Below, piece after piece: positions 1-5,173 of a stretch of 5,173 nucleotides of DNA. The notes below the pieces were generated by a model. The model did not search any database and was not told where the DNA came from. It saw only the letters and a list, made by a program, of their open reading frames with translations. Position 1 is the stretch's first letter. Each line of letters opens with the position of its first letter. The position numbers were made by a program, and so were the translations under genes. Source of the DNA: Gammaproteobacteria bacterium (lineage in GTDB: Bacteria; Pseudomonadota; Gammaproteobacteria; Steroidobacterales; Steroidobacteraceae); assembly GCA_030039615.1 (NCBI GenBank), contig JASHVF010000309.1:1-5173 (forward strand), in the 5' to 3' direction.

Positions 1-869
1 GGAGTCTCCTCCCCGAGGTACGCGACAGCAGCGAGCTGTACGGGATGAGCGAGACCGCCCTCTTCGGCCGCCCGCTGCCGATCGCCGGGATCGCGGGCGA
101 TCAGCAGGCGGCCCTCGTCGGACAGGCGTGCTTTGCGCCCGGGATGGCCAAATCGACCTACGGCACGGGATGCTTTCTGCTGCTCAACACCGGAGAGGCC
201 GCGGTCGCTTCCGCCAACCGCATGCTCACGACCCCCGCGTACCGCTTGGGCAGCCGCATCACCTACGCCATGGAGGGGTCGATCTTCATCGCCGGGGCGG
301 CGATCAGGTGGCTGCGCGATGGGCTGCGGGTGATCCACGACGCCGCCGAGAGCGCGGCGCTGGCGGCGCGCGTCCCCGCCGACCATGGCGTCTATCTGGT
401 ACCCGCATTCGTCGGCCTCGGAGCGCCCTATTGGGACCCCGATGCGCGCGGCCTGCTGTGCGGACTCACGCTCGATGCGACGCCCGCGCACCTCGCCCGC
501 GCCGCGCTCGAGTCGGTCGCTTACCAGACGCTCGACCTGACTGCCGCCATGGCGCGCGACGGGGCGCGGCGCCCCGAGGCGATACGCATAGACGGCGGCA
601 TGGCGGCAAATGACTGGTTCTGCCAGTTCCTCGCGGACGTCCTCGAGGCGCGCGTCGAGCGCCCCGCGCAGCTCGAGACGACCGCGCTCGGCGCGGCGTT
701 CCTGGCGGGGCTCGCCACCGGGGTCTGGAAGGATCTGGCTTCCATCGCCTCGACCTGGAGGCCGGGCGCGGCCTTCACGCCCTCCATGGCGGCAACGCGC
801 CGTGCGGGCTTGATCGCCGGCTGGCGGCGGGCCGTCGAGCGCACGCTGCTCGGCGCGCCGCACTCTTGA
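1..869 (+). CDS. glpK: Glycerol kinase, C-terminal part (5' end outside window)
   Basis: This FGGY-family kinase converts glycerol plus ATP to sn-glycerol-3-phosphate in the cytoplasm. The open frame runs back to base 3 (first full codon 3-5), and the residues before the ATG at 45 (LLPEVRDSSELYG) already match glycerol kinases, so that ATG is internal. About 288 residues remain of a family length near 500. Visible landmarks are GIAGDQQAAL, whose Asp (codon 99-101) corresponds to the E. coli catalytic base; the phosphate-binding STYGTGCF; GAPYWDPDARG; LESVAYQT; the IDGG motif; and VERP...TALGAAFLAGLA, all in family order. The Gly-rich GGKGGTR loop that binds fructose-1,6-bisphosphate in E. coli GlpK is replaced by a shorter ETALFGRPLP stretch. 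The Glu of the E. coli EIIA-Glc contact (TTERN) is Arg (codon 798-800). The gene ends in TGA and is probably the last of its own transcript, because a hairpin follows immediately. Confidence 0.95.
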   Translation, partial: SLLPEVRDSSELYGMSETALFGRPLPIAGIAGDQQAALVGQACFAPGMAKSTYGTGCFLLLNTGEAAVASANRMLTTPAYRLGSRITYAMEGSIFIAGAAIRWLRDGLRVIHDAAESAALAARVPADHGVYLVPAFVGLGAPYWDPDARGLLCGLTLDATPAHLARAALESVAYQTLDLTAAMARDGARRPEAIRIDGGMAANDWFCQFLADVLEARVERPAQLETTALGAAFLAGLATGVWKDLASIASTWRPGAAFTPSMAATRRAGLIAGWRRAVERTLLGAPHS

Positions 870-872
870 GAT

Positions 873-907
873 ACGATGCCTCTTTTAGATGGGGCTATAC
901 GTTTTCT
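873..907 (+). terminator. Possible intrinsic terminator after glpK
   Basis: An imperfect hairpin begins four bases after the glpK stop. ACG (873-875), AT (876-877) and GCCTC (878-882) pair with GGGGC (891-895), AT (897-898) and CGT (900-902). This gives ten pairs including one T-G wobble, with single-base bulges at 896 and 899 and an eight-base loop. The run TTTTCT follows at 902-907. The shape and position fit a rho-independent terminator, but the bulges make it weak and it was found by eye, without a folding calculation. Confidence 0.4.
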
Positions 908-911
908 AGAC

Positions 912-939
912 TTGGACGCCCCGCGTGAGTCGCGACAAT
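912..939 (+). promoter_or_regulatory. Weak sigma70-like promoter candidate for the downstream operon
   Basis: TTGGAC (912-917) and GACAAT (934-939) are separated by 16 bases and lie just upstream of the ATG at 964. They match the TTGACA and TATAAT consensus at three and four positions respectively. The 94-base gap 870-963 is about 53% GC against roughly 70% in the flanking genes, and it is the only non-coding space before the four-gene run, so a promoter is expected here. The exact boxes are a guess. An 8-base palindrome GTCGCGAC (929-936) overlaps the -10 candidate. Confidence 0.2.
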
Positions 940-963
940 TGATCCTTTGAGCACAGGCACGCC

Positions 964-2469
964 ATGAGCACTTCAGCCCTGAAACGCGACCGCGCTGCCT
1001 GGGAGCGCCTCGCCGCCGGCCTCGCGCCCGAAAGCCGCGCGCTCATCGCCGGCCGGGCGGTCGCCGCCCGCGACGGCGGCGTGTTCGACGACGTCTCGCC
1101 GATCGACGGACGGGTGGTCGCGCAGGTGGCGCGCTGCCGCGCCGCCGACGTCGACGTCGCGGTCAAGGCGGCGCGCACCAGCTTCGAGAGCGGCCCGTGG
1201 CGGCGCATGGAGCCGAAGGACCGCAAGAAAATCCTGCGCCGCTTCGCGGAAGCGATCCGCGCCGACTCCGACAATCTCGCGCTCATCGAGACGCGCGACG
1301 TCGGCAAGCCGATCGTAAATTCGCTGGCGGTCGACGTCGCCAACTGCGCCGACTGCATCGAGTACTACGCCGAGTTCGCCGACAAGCTGTACGACGAAGT
1401 GGCGCCCACCGGGCCGAACGATCTCGCGCTGATCCGGCGCGAGCCGCTGGGGGTGGTGGCGGCGATCGTGCCGTGGAACTACCCGCTGATCATCAGCTGC
1501 TGGAAGGTCGGACCGGCGCTGCTCACCGGCAACTCGGTGGTGCTGAAGCCCGCGGAGCAGTCGCCGCTCTCCGGCATCCGCCTCGGGGAGCTCGCGCTCG
1601 AGGCGGGAGTGCCGCCCGGCACCTTCAACGTCGTGCCGGGCTTCGGCGAGGAAGCGGGCAAGGCGCTCGCGCTGCACGGCGACGTCGACCTCATCGCCTT
1701 TACGGGCTCGACCGAGGTCGGGCGGCTGATGCTGCGCTACGCCGCGGAATCGAATCTCAAGCGCGTGGCGCTCGAGCTCGGCGGCAAGACGCCGCAGGTG
1801 GTGTTCGCGGACGCCGACCTCGAGGAAGCCGCCGCCGGCATCGCCTGGGGCATCTACTACAACAGCGGCCAGACCTGCCATGCCGGCTCGCGCCTCATCG
1901 TGCAGCACGCGGTGAAGGACCAGCTGCTCACGGCGATCGAGAAGGTCGCCGCGACGATCACGCTCGGGCATCCGCTCGAGCCGACGACGCAGATGGGCGC
2001 GCTCATCGACCGCGGCCACATGCAGCGGGTGCTCGGCTACATCGACTCCGGAGTCGCCGAGGGCGCGCGTATCGCGCTCGGCGGCCGCCAGGCGCTCAAG
2101 GACAGCGGCGGCTTCTACGTCGAGGCCACCGTGCTCGATCACGCGCGCAACGACATGAAGGTCGCGCGCGAGGAGATCTTCGGCCCGGTGCTCTCCGTCA
2201 TGACCTTCGGCGACGAGGCCGAAGCGCTGCGCGTCGCCAACGACACGCCCTACGGGCTCGCCGCCGCGGTCTGGACCTCCGACATCAACCGCGCGCATCG
2301 CCTCTCGAGCGGCCTGCGCGGCGGCACGGTGTGGGTCAACGCCTTCGACCGCTCGACCATGGCCACGCCGTTCGGCGGCTTCAAGCTCTCGGGCTCGGGC
2401 CGCGACCGCTCGCCGCACGCGCTCGACAAATACTGCGATCTCAAAACCATCTGGACTGCCTACCGATGA
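964..2469 (+). CDS. PuuC-like NAD(P)+-dependent aldehyde dehydrogenase
   Basis: This complete 501-residue ALDH-superfamily enzyme oxidises an aldehyde to its carboxylic acid with NAD(P)+ in the cytoplasm. The length fits the family (about 490-500). Catalytic landmarks are in order: PWNYP with Asn172, LKPAEQSP with the cofactor-contact Lys195, FTGSTEVG (246-253, Rossmann turn), LELGGK with general-base Glu271, GQTCHAG with nucleophile Cys305, and EEIFGP with Glu404. The C-terminal region (PFGGFKLSGSGRD, then HALDKYCDLKTIW) closely resembles E. coli PuuC, the gamma-glutamyl-gamma-aminobutyraldehyde dehydrogenase; betaine-aldehyde and other amino-aldehyde dehydrogenases are relatives. No other puu gene is visible, so the substrate is open. 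In this context it may oxidise the aldehyde made by the downstream GMC enzyme, or one released by the Rieske oxygenase. The ATG has only a weak CAGG six bases upstream. The stop overlaps the next start as ATGA. Confidence 0.95.
   Translation: MSTSALKRDRAAWERLAAGLAPESRALIAGRAVAARDGGVFDDVSPIDGRVVAQVARCRAADVDVAVKAARTSFESGPWRRMEPKDRKKILRRFAEAIRADSDNLALIETRDVGKPIVNSLAVDVANCADCIEYYAEFADKLYDEVAPTGPNDLALIRREPLGVVAAIVPWNYPLIISCWKVGPALLTGNSVVLKPAEQSPLSGIRLGELALEAGVPPGTFNVVPGFGEEAGKALALHGDVDLIAFTGSTEVGRLMLRYAAESNLKRVALELGGKTPQVVFADADLEEAAAGIAWGIYYNSGQTCHAGSRLIVQHAVKDQLLTAIEKVAATITLGHPLEPTTQMGALIDRGHMQRVLGYIDSGVAEGARIALGGRQALKDSGGFYVEATVLDHARNDMKVAREEIFGPVLSVMTFGDEAEALRVANDTPYGLAAAVWTSDINRAHRLSSGLRGGTVWVNAFDRSTMATPFGGFKLSGSGRDRSPHALDKYCDLKTIWTAYR
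2466..2469 (+). promoter_or_regulatory. ATGA stop-start overlap (translational coupling)
   Basis: The aldehyde dehydrogenase ends in TGA (2467-2469), and the Rieske gene begins with ATG at 2466-2468. There is no recognisable Shine-Dalgarno sequence just upstream (the region reads ...ATCTGGACTGCCTACCG). Termination-reinitiation is therefore the likely way the Rieske gene is translated, tying its level to that of the dehydrogenase. Confidence 0.7.
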
Positions 2470-3770
2470 ATGCCTCGCTGCAACTGCCGCCGGGCGCGGC
2501 GCGACATGGCCCGCCGGCGCCCGAGGCGCTGCGCCGGCACGTGGCCTCGCTGCTCGCCGCCTGCGAGCCGGGCCATGCCCTCCCCGGCGCATTCTTCACC
2601 GACGATCCCCTGTACCAGGCCGACCTCGACTACATCTTCGGCCGCCACTGGCTGTTCATAGCCTCCGAGCCGGAGATCCCGGAAGGCGGCGACTACCGCA
2701 CCTACCAGATCGGTCCCTGGCCGATCTTTCTTCTGCGGCGCGACGACGGTTCGATCGCCGCCTTCCACAACACCTGCCGTCACCGCGGCTCGCGCATCCT
2801 GCAGCAGGACAGCGGCATCGCCGGCGCGACGCTGCAGTGTCCCTACCATCGCTGGAGCTACGACCTCGACGGCAAGGTGCTCGGCTGCGGCGCGACCGGC
2901 GAGAGCCCCGCGCCGCAGCCGCCGCTCAAGCGCGTGCACGTGAAGACCCTGGCGGGCCTCATCTTCGTCTGCCTCGCGGACGAGCCGCCCGCGGACTTCG
3001 ACGACATGGCGCGGCGCATGACGCCCTACCTCGCGCCGCACGCCCTGGCCCGCGCCAAGGTGGCGAAACAGGTCGACATCCTCGAGCACGGCAACTGGAA
3101 GCTGACGATCGAGAACAACCGCGAGTGCTTCCACTGCGCCGGGCACCCGGAGCTCTTGTGCTCGCTGTTCGACTTCTTCGGCGCGGTGGACGTCGAGCGC
3201 ATGTCGGCCGCCGAGCGCGCCAACTACGCGCGCTTCCTGGCCGCGAGCGCCGAGGTGCAGGCGATCTGGCGGCGGCTCGGCCTCCCGTGGCAGGCGATCG
3301 AGGAGCTGCACGGTCGCGCCACCGCCTTTCGCACCGAGCGGCTGGTGCTGGACGGCGCGGGCGAGTCGATGACCCCCGATACGCGCAGCGCCTCGAGCCG
3401 CCTGCTCGGCGGGCTGAGCGAGGCGCGGCTCGGGACGCTCCATTACCACACCCAGCCGAACGCCTGGTTTCACTTCCTCTCCGACCACGTGCTCACCTTC
3501 GCGACCTTGCCGATCGACCGCACCCATACGCTGGTGCGCAGCACCTGGCTGGTGCATGCGGATGCCGAGGAAGGACGCGACTACGACCTCGAGCGCCTCA
3601 CCAGCGTCTGGAACGCGACCAACAGCCAGGATGCGCATTTCGTCGCCGAGACGCAGCGCGGCGCCTCGAGCCCGGCCTACCGGCCGGGGCCGATCGCGCC
3701 GAACGAGTACATGGTGGGCCTGTTCCACACCTGGTACGAAGAGCGGCTGCGGGCGGAGCTCGGGCTGTGA
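2466..3770 (+). CDS. Rieske [2Fe-2S] non-haem iron oxygenase alpha subunit, betaine/carnitine oxygenase type
   Basis: This 434-residue terminal oxygenase takes electrons from a separate reductase and uses O2 at a mononuclear iron, typically for N-demethylation or C-N bond cleavage of quaternary ammonium compounds. The N-terminal Rieske domain carries Cys104-x-His106 (CRHRG) and Cys125-x2-His128 (CPYHRW), with 18 residues between the pairs. The C-terminal catalytic domain has ENNREC (216-221), iron ligands His223 and His227, and a likely third ligand Asp389 in NSQDAHFVAETQRG. Glu220 takes the place of the bridging Asp of ring-hydroxylating dioxygenases, as in carnitine monooxygenase CntA and the glycine-betaine enzyme GbcA. 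ENNREC, the WLVH segment and the QRG...YxPGP tail resemble GbcA most. The two His are three residues apart instead of the usual four. The frame is open far upstream, but the family N-terminus and the ATGA overlap fix the start at 2466. No reductase gene is in the window. Substrate is unproven; glycine betaine, carnitine, stachydrine-like betaines or another N-methyl compound are possible. Confidence 0.92.
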   Translation: MNASLQLPPGAARHGPPAPEALRRHVASLLAACEPGHALPGAFFTDDPLYQADLDYIFGRHWLFIASEPEIPEGGDYRTYQIGPWPIFLLRRDDGSIAAFHNTCRHRGSRILQQDSGIAGATLQCPYHRWSYDLDGKVLGCGATGESPAPQPPLKRVHVKTLAGLIFVCLADEPPADFDDMARRMTPYLAPHALARAKVAKQVDILEHGNWKLTIENNRECFHCAGHPELLCSLFDFFGAVDVERMSAAERANYARFLAASAEVQAIWRRLGLPWQAIEELHGRATAFRTERLVLDGAGESMTPDTRSASSRLLGGLSEARLGTLHYHTQPNAWFHFLSDHVLTFATLPIDRTHTLVRSTWLVHADAEEGRDYDLERLTSVWNATNSQDAHFVAETQRGASSPAYRPGPIAPNEYMVGLFHTWYEERLRAELGL

Positions 3771-3792
3771 GCGGAGCCGCGATCAGCACGCC

Positions 3793-4980
3793 GTGAAGCT
3801 GCGCGACATCAGGACCTTCGTCGTCGGCAATCCGCCGCCGCACTACGGCGGGCGCTACTTCGTGTTCGTGAAGCTCATGACCGAGGGCAACGTGCACGGC
3901 GTCGGCGAGGCCTACTGCGTGCCGTTCCACCCCGAGATCGTCGCGCGCATGCTCGAGGACGTGTTCGCCCGCTACCTCGAGGGCGAGGACCCGCACGACA
4001 TCGAGAAGATCTGGCGGCGGGTGTACTCGGCGGGCTACACGCAGCATCCGGACCTGACGCTCATGGGCGTGCTGTCGGCGCTCGAGATGGCCTGCTGGGA
4101 CATCATCGGCAAGGAGGCGGGACAGCCGGTCTACAGGCTGCTCGGCGGGCGCGTCCACGAGCGGCTGCGCAGCTACACCTATATCTATGCGCGGCCCGGC
4201 GACAAGACCAACGTCTACCAGGATCCGGAGCTCTCCGCCGAACGCGCGCTCGAGTACCTGGCGCAGGGCTTCACCGCCATCAAGTTCGACCCCGCCGGAC
4301 CCTACACGGCTTTCGACGGGCGGCAGCTGTCGCTCGCGCAGCTCGAGCTGTGCGAGCGCTTCATGCAGCTGCTGCGCGCGGCGGTCGGCACGCGCGCGGA
4401 TCTGCTCTTCGGCACGCACGGACAGATGACCGCCGCCGGCGCCATCCGCCTGGCGCGGCGGCTCGAGCCGTACGAGCCGCTATGGTTCGAGGAGCCGGTG
4501 CCGCCCGATGCGCCGCAGGAAATGGCGCGCGTGGCGCGCGGCACGCGCATCCCGATCGCCGCCGGCGAGCGGCTCGCCACCAAGTACGATTTCGCACGGC
4601 TGCTCAGGCGAGGCGCCGCGGCGATCCTGCAGATGAACCTGGGGCGCGTCGGCGGCATCCTCGAGGCGAAGAAGATCGCCGCCATGGCCGAGGTGCACCA
4701 CGTGCAGATCGCGCCGCATCTCTACTGCGGACCGATCGTCGGGGCCGCCAACATCCAGCTCTCGACCTGCAGTCCCAACTTTCTCATCCTCGAGGGCATC
4801 GAGCGCTGGCAGGGATTTCACGCCGAGCTGCTCGTCAAGCCGATCCGCTGGGAGGCCGGCTACGTCATTCCGCCGACCGAGCCCGGGCTCGGCGTCGAGC
4901 TGAACGAGGAAGTCATCGCCCGCCACCCGTACCGCGGCAAGGAGCTGCACCTGGAGATGGCCGCGAGGCCCGAGAGCTAG
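3793..4980 (+). CDS. Enolase-superfamily (mandelate racemase/DgoD-like) protein with altered active site
   Basis: This 395-residue protein has an N-terminal capping domain (about 1-125) followed by a modified TIM barrel. Family members abstract the alpha proton of a carboxylate, often dehydrating sugar acids. It aligns with E. coli D-galactonate dehydratase at a constant +24 offset. His209 matches H185, Glu233 (WFEEP) matches metal ligand E209, Glu259 (AAGER) matches E235, His309 (APHLYCGP) matches H285 and Glu334 matches E310. However, metal-ligand D183 is Gly207 (FGTHGQ) and D258 of the His-Asp dyad is Asn282. Lys164 and Asp166 (IKFD) lie on an early barrel strand. A sugar-acid dehydratase-like role is the closest family guess, but the two substitutions argue against assigning DgoD's reaction. 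The GTG at 3793 is chosen because homology starts there (KLRDIRTFVVG) and codons upstream belong to the Rieske gene in another frame. It lies 22 bases after the Rieske stop with no good ribosome site (GGAG at 3773-3776 is distant). TAG ends it five bases before the GMC gene. Confidence 0.88.
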   Translation: MKLRDIRTFVVGNPPPHYGGRYFVFVKLMTEGNVHGVGEAYCVPFHPEIVARMLEDVFARYLEGEDPHDIEKIWRRVYSAGYTQHPDLTLMGVLSALEMACWDIIGKEAGQPVYRLLGGRVHERLRSYTYIYARPGDKTNVYQDPELSAERALEYLAQGFTAIKFDPAGPYTAFDGRQLSLAQLELCERFMQLLRAAVGTRADLLFGTHGQMTAAGAIRLARRLEPYEPLWFEEPVPPDAPQEMARVARGTRIPIAAGERLATKYDFARLLRRGAAAILQMNLGRVGGILEAKKIAAMAEVHHVQIAPHLYCGPIVGAANIQLSTCSPNFLILEGIERWQGFHAELLVKPIRWEAGYVIPPTEPGLGVELNEEVIARHPYRGKELHLEMAARPES

Positions 4981-4985
4981 CGGCG

Positions 4986-5173
4986 TTGAGCGAGTACGAC
5001 TACATCGTGATCGGCGCCGGCGCCGCCGGCTGTGTGCTCGCCAACCGCCTGACCGCGGGCGGCACCGCGACGCTGCTGCTGCTCGAGGCGGGCGGCCCGG
5101 ACGGCTCGCCCTGGATCCAGGTGCCGATCGGCTACGGCCGCACCTTCAACGATCCGCGCTTCAACTGGATGTA
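4986..5173 (+). CDS. GMC-family FAD-dependent dehydrogenase, N-terminal part (3' end outside window)
   Basis: The first 62 codons of a glucose-methanol-choline oxidoreductase run off the right edge. These flavoproteins oxidise alcohols; bacterial members include choline dehydrogenase (BetA) and broad alcohol dehydrogenases, usually linked to the respiratory chain. The N-terminus is typical: SEYDYIVIGAGAAGCVLANRL carries the ADP-binding Gly10-x-Gly12-x2-Gly15, and LLLLEAGG ends the second strand with Glu34, which contacts the FAD ribose. The following IQVPIGYGRTF and FNWMY segments also fit the family. TTG at 4986 is the start that places the FAD motif at the usual distance (residue 10); no in-frame ATG or GTG lies between it and the preceding stop region. 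It begins five bases after the TAG of the enolase-like gene, so it is almost certainly co-transcribed. Its likely role is to make an aldehyde for the aldehyde dehydrogenase at the head of the run. The exact substrate cannot be read from this fragment. Confidence 0.88.
   Translation, partial: MSEYDYIVIGAGAAGCVLANRLTAGGTATLLLLEAGGPDGSPWIQVPIGYGRTFNDPRFNWM

Noticed and set aside
45..47. ATG at 45 as the start of a complete short kinase gene
   Set aside because: Residues encoded before it in the same frame match glycerol kinase, and the ATP/glycerol-binding N-terminal half is missing; it is an internal Met of a gene cut by the window edge.
929..936. Palindrome GTCGCGAC as a regulator binding site
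   Set aside because: Eight bases of a GC-rich palindrome are too short to distinguish from chance, and there is no second copy or regulator gene in view.
1197..2465. Possible long N-terminal extension or fusion ahead of the Rieske protein
   Set aside because: The frame is open by GC bias but reads as Arg/Ala-rich nonsense inside the ALDH gene; family homology begins after the ATG at 2466.
973..2592. Long open frame on the minus strand (539 codons) across the aldehyde dehydrogenase gene
   Set aside because: Its product is low-complexity Arg/Ala/Gly/Val-rich with no family motif, as expected from the reverse of GC-rich codons; the plus strand encodes a full ALDH with all catalytic residues.
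2460..3728. Minus-strand open frame of 422 codons across the Rieske gene
   Set aside because: Same shadow effect: Arg/Val/Ala/Gly-rich with no motif, opposite a well-supported Rieske oxygenase.
3556..3792. Upstream ATG extension of the enolase-like gene
   Set aside because: The added 79 residues are Arg/Ser/Thr-rich, overlap the Rieske C-terminus in another frame and have no counterpart in the family; the GTG at 3793 fits the family N-terminus.
507..5085. Many CTCGAG hexamers (about 18 seen by eye, far above random expectation)
   Set aside because: Those inspected fall in frame as Leu-Glu (CTC GAG), the preferred codons of this genome, so codon usage explains them without a separate sequence signal.
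1..5173. RNA genes, insertion sequences, CRISPR arrays, long repeats or phage functions
   Set aside because: Nothing of this kind was seen; over 95% of the window is accounted for by five metabolic genes on one strand.

Overview
This 5.2 kb window is GC-rich, with coding DNA at roughly 70% GC by eye, densely packed and all on the + strand. Five protein genes can be supported: two cut by the window edges and three complete. The GC content, GTG and TTG starts, strong Leu-Glu (CTC GAG) codon preference and enzyme families suggest a catabolically versatile proteobacterium of beta- or alpha-proteobacterial type. That placement is an inference and is not resolved further. No RNA gene, mobile element, repeat array or CRISPR is visible.

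Layout. Bases 1-869 hold the C-terminal 288 residues of a glycerol kinase. Bases 870-963 are the only real intergenic gap and are clearly less GC-rich (about 53%). The gap holds a plausible intrinsic terminator for the kinase (873-907) and a weak promoter-like pair for the next unit. From 964 to the right edge is a tight operon-like run. It contains a PuuC-like NAD(P)+ aldehyde dehydrogenase (964-2469), a Rieske non-haem iron oxygenase alpha subunit of the glycine-betaine/carnitine oxygenase type (2466-3770, overlapping the previous stop as ATGA), an enolase-superfamily acid-sugar-dehydratase-like protein (GTG start, 3793-4980), and the first 62 codons of a GMC flavoprotein dehydrogenase (TTG start, 4986 onward).

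How the genes may work together. GMC alcohol dehydrogenase plus aldehyde dehydrogenase plus a betaine-type Rieske oxygenase resembles choline -> betaine aldehyde -> betaine -> demethylation. The presence of an enolase-superfamily enzyme is not part of that route. It suggests a different or extended substrate, such as a hydroxylated quaternary ammonium acid or other N-methylated or hydroxy acid. No reductase partner for the Rieske protein lies in the window.

The most unusual signal is in the enolase-superfamily protein. It aligns at a constant offset of +24 with the E. coli D-galactonate dehydratase (DgoD) catalytic positions. His209, Glu233, Glu259, His309 and Glu334 are all kept, but the first metal-ligand Asp is Gly207 and the Asp of the His-Asp dyad is Asn282. 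This points to a variant subgroup whose chemistry should not be copied from DgoD. A second oddity is the one-residue-shorter H-x3-H spacing of the iron ligands in the Rieske protein.
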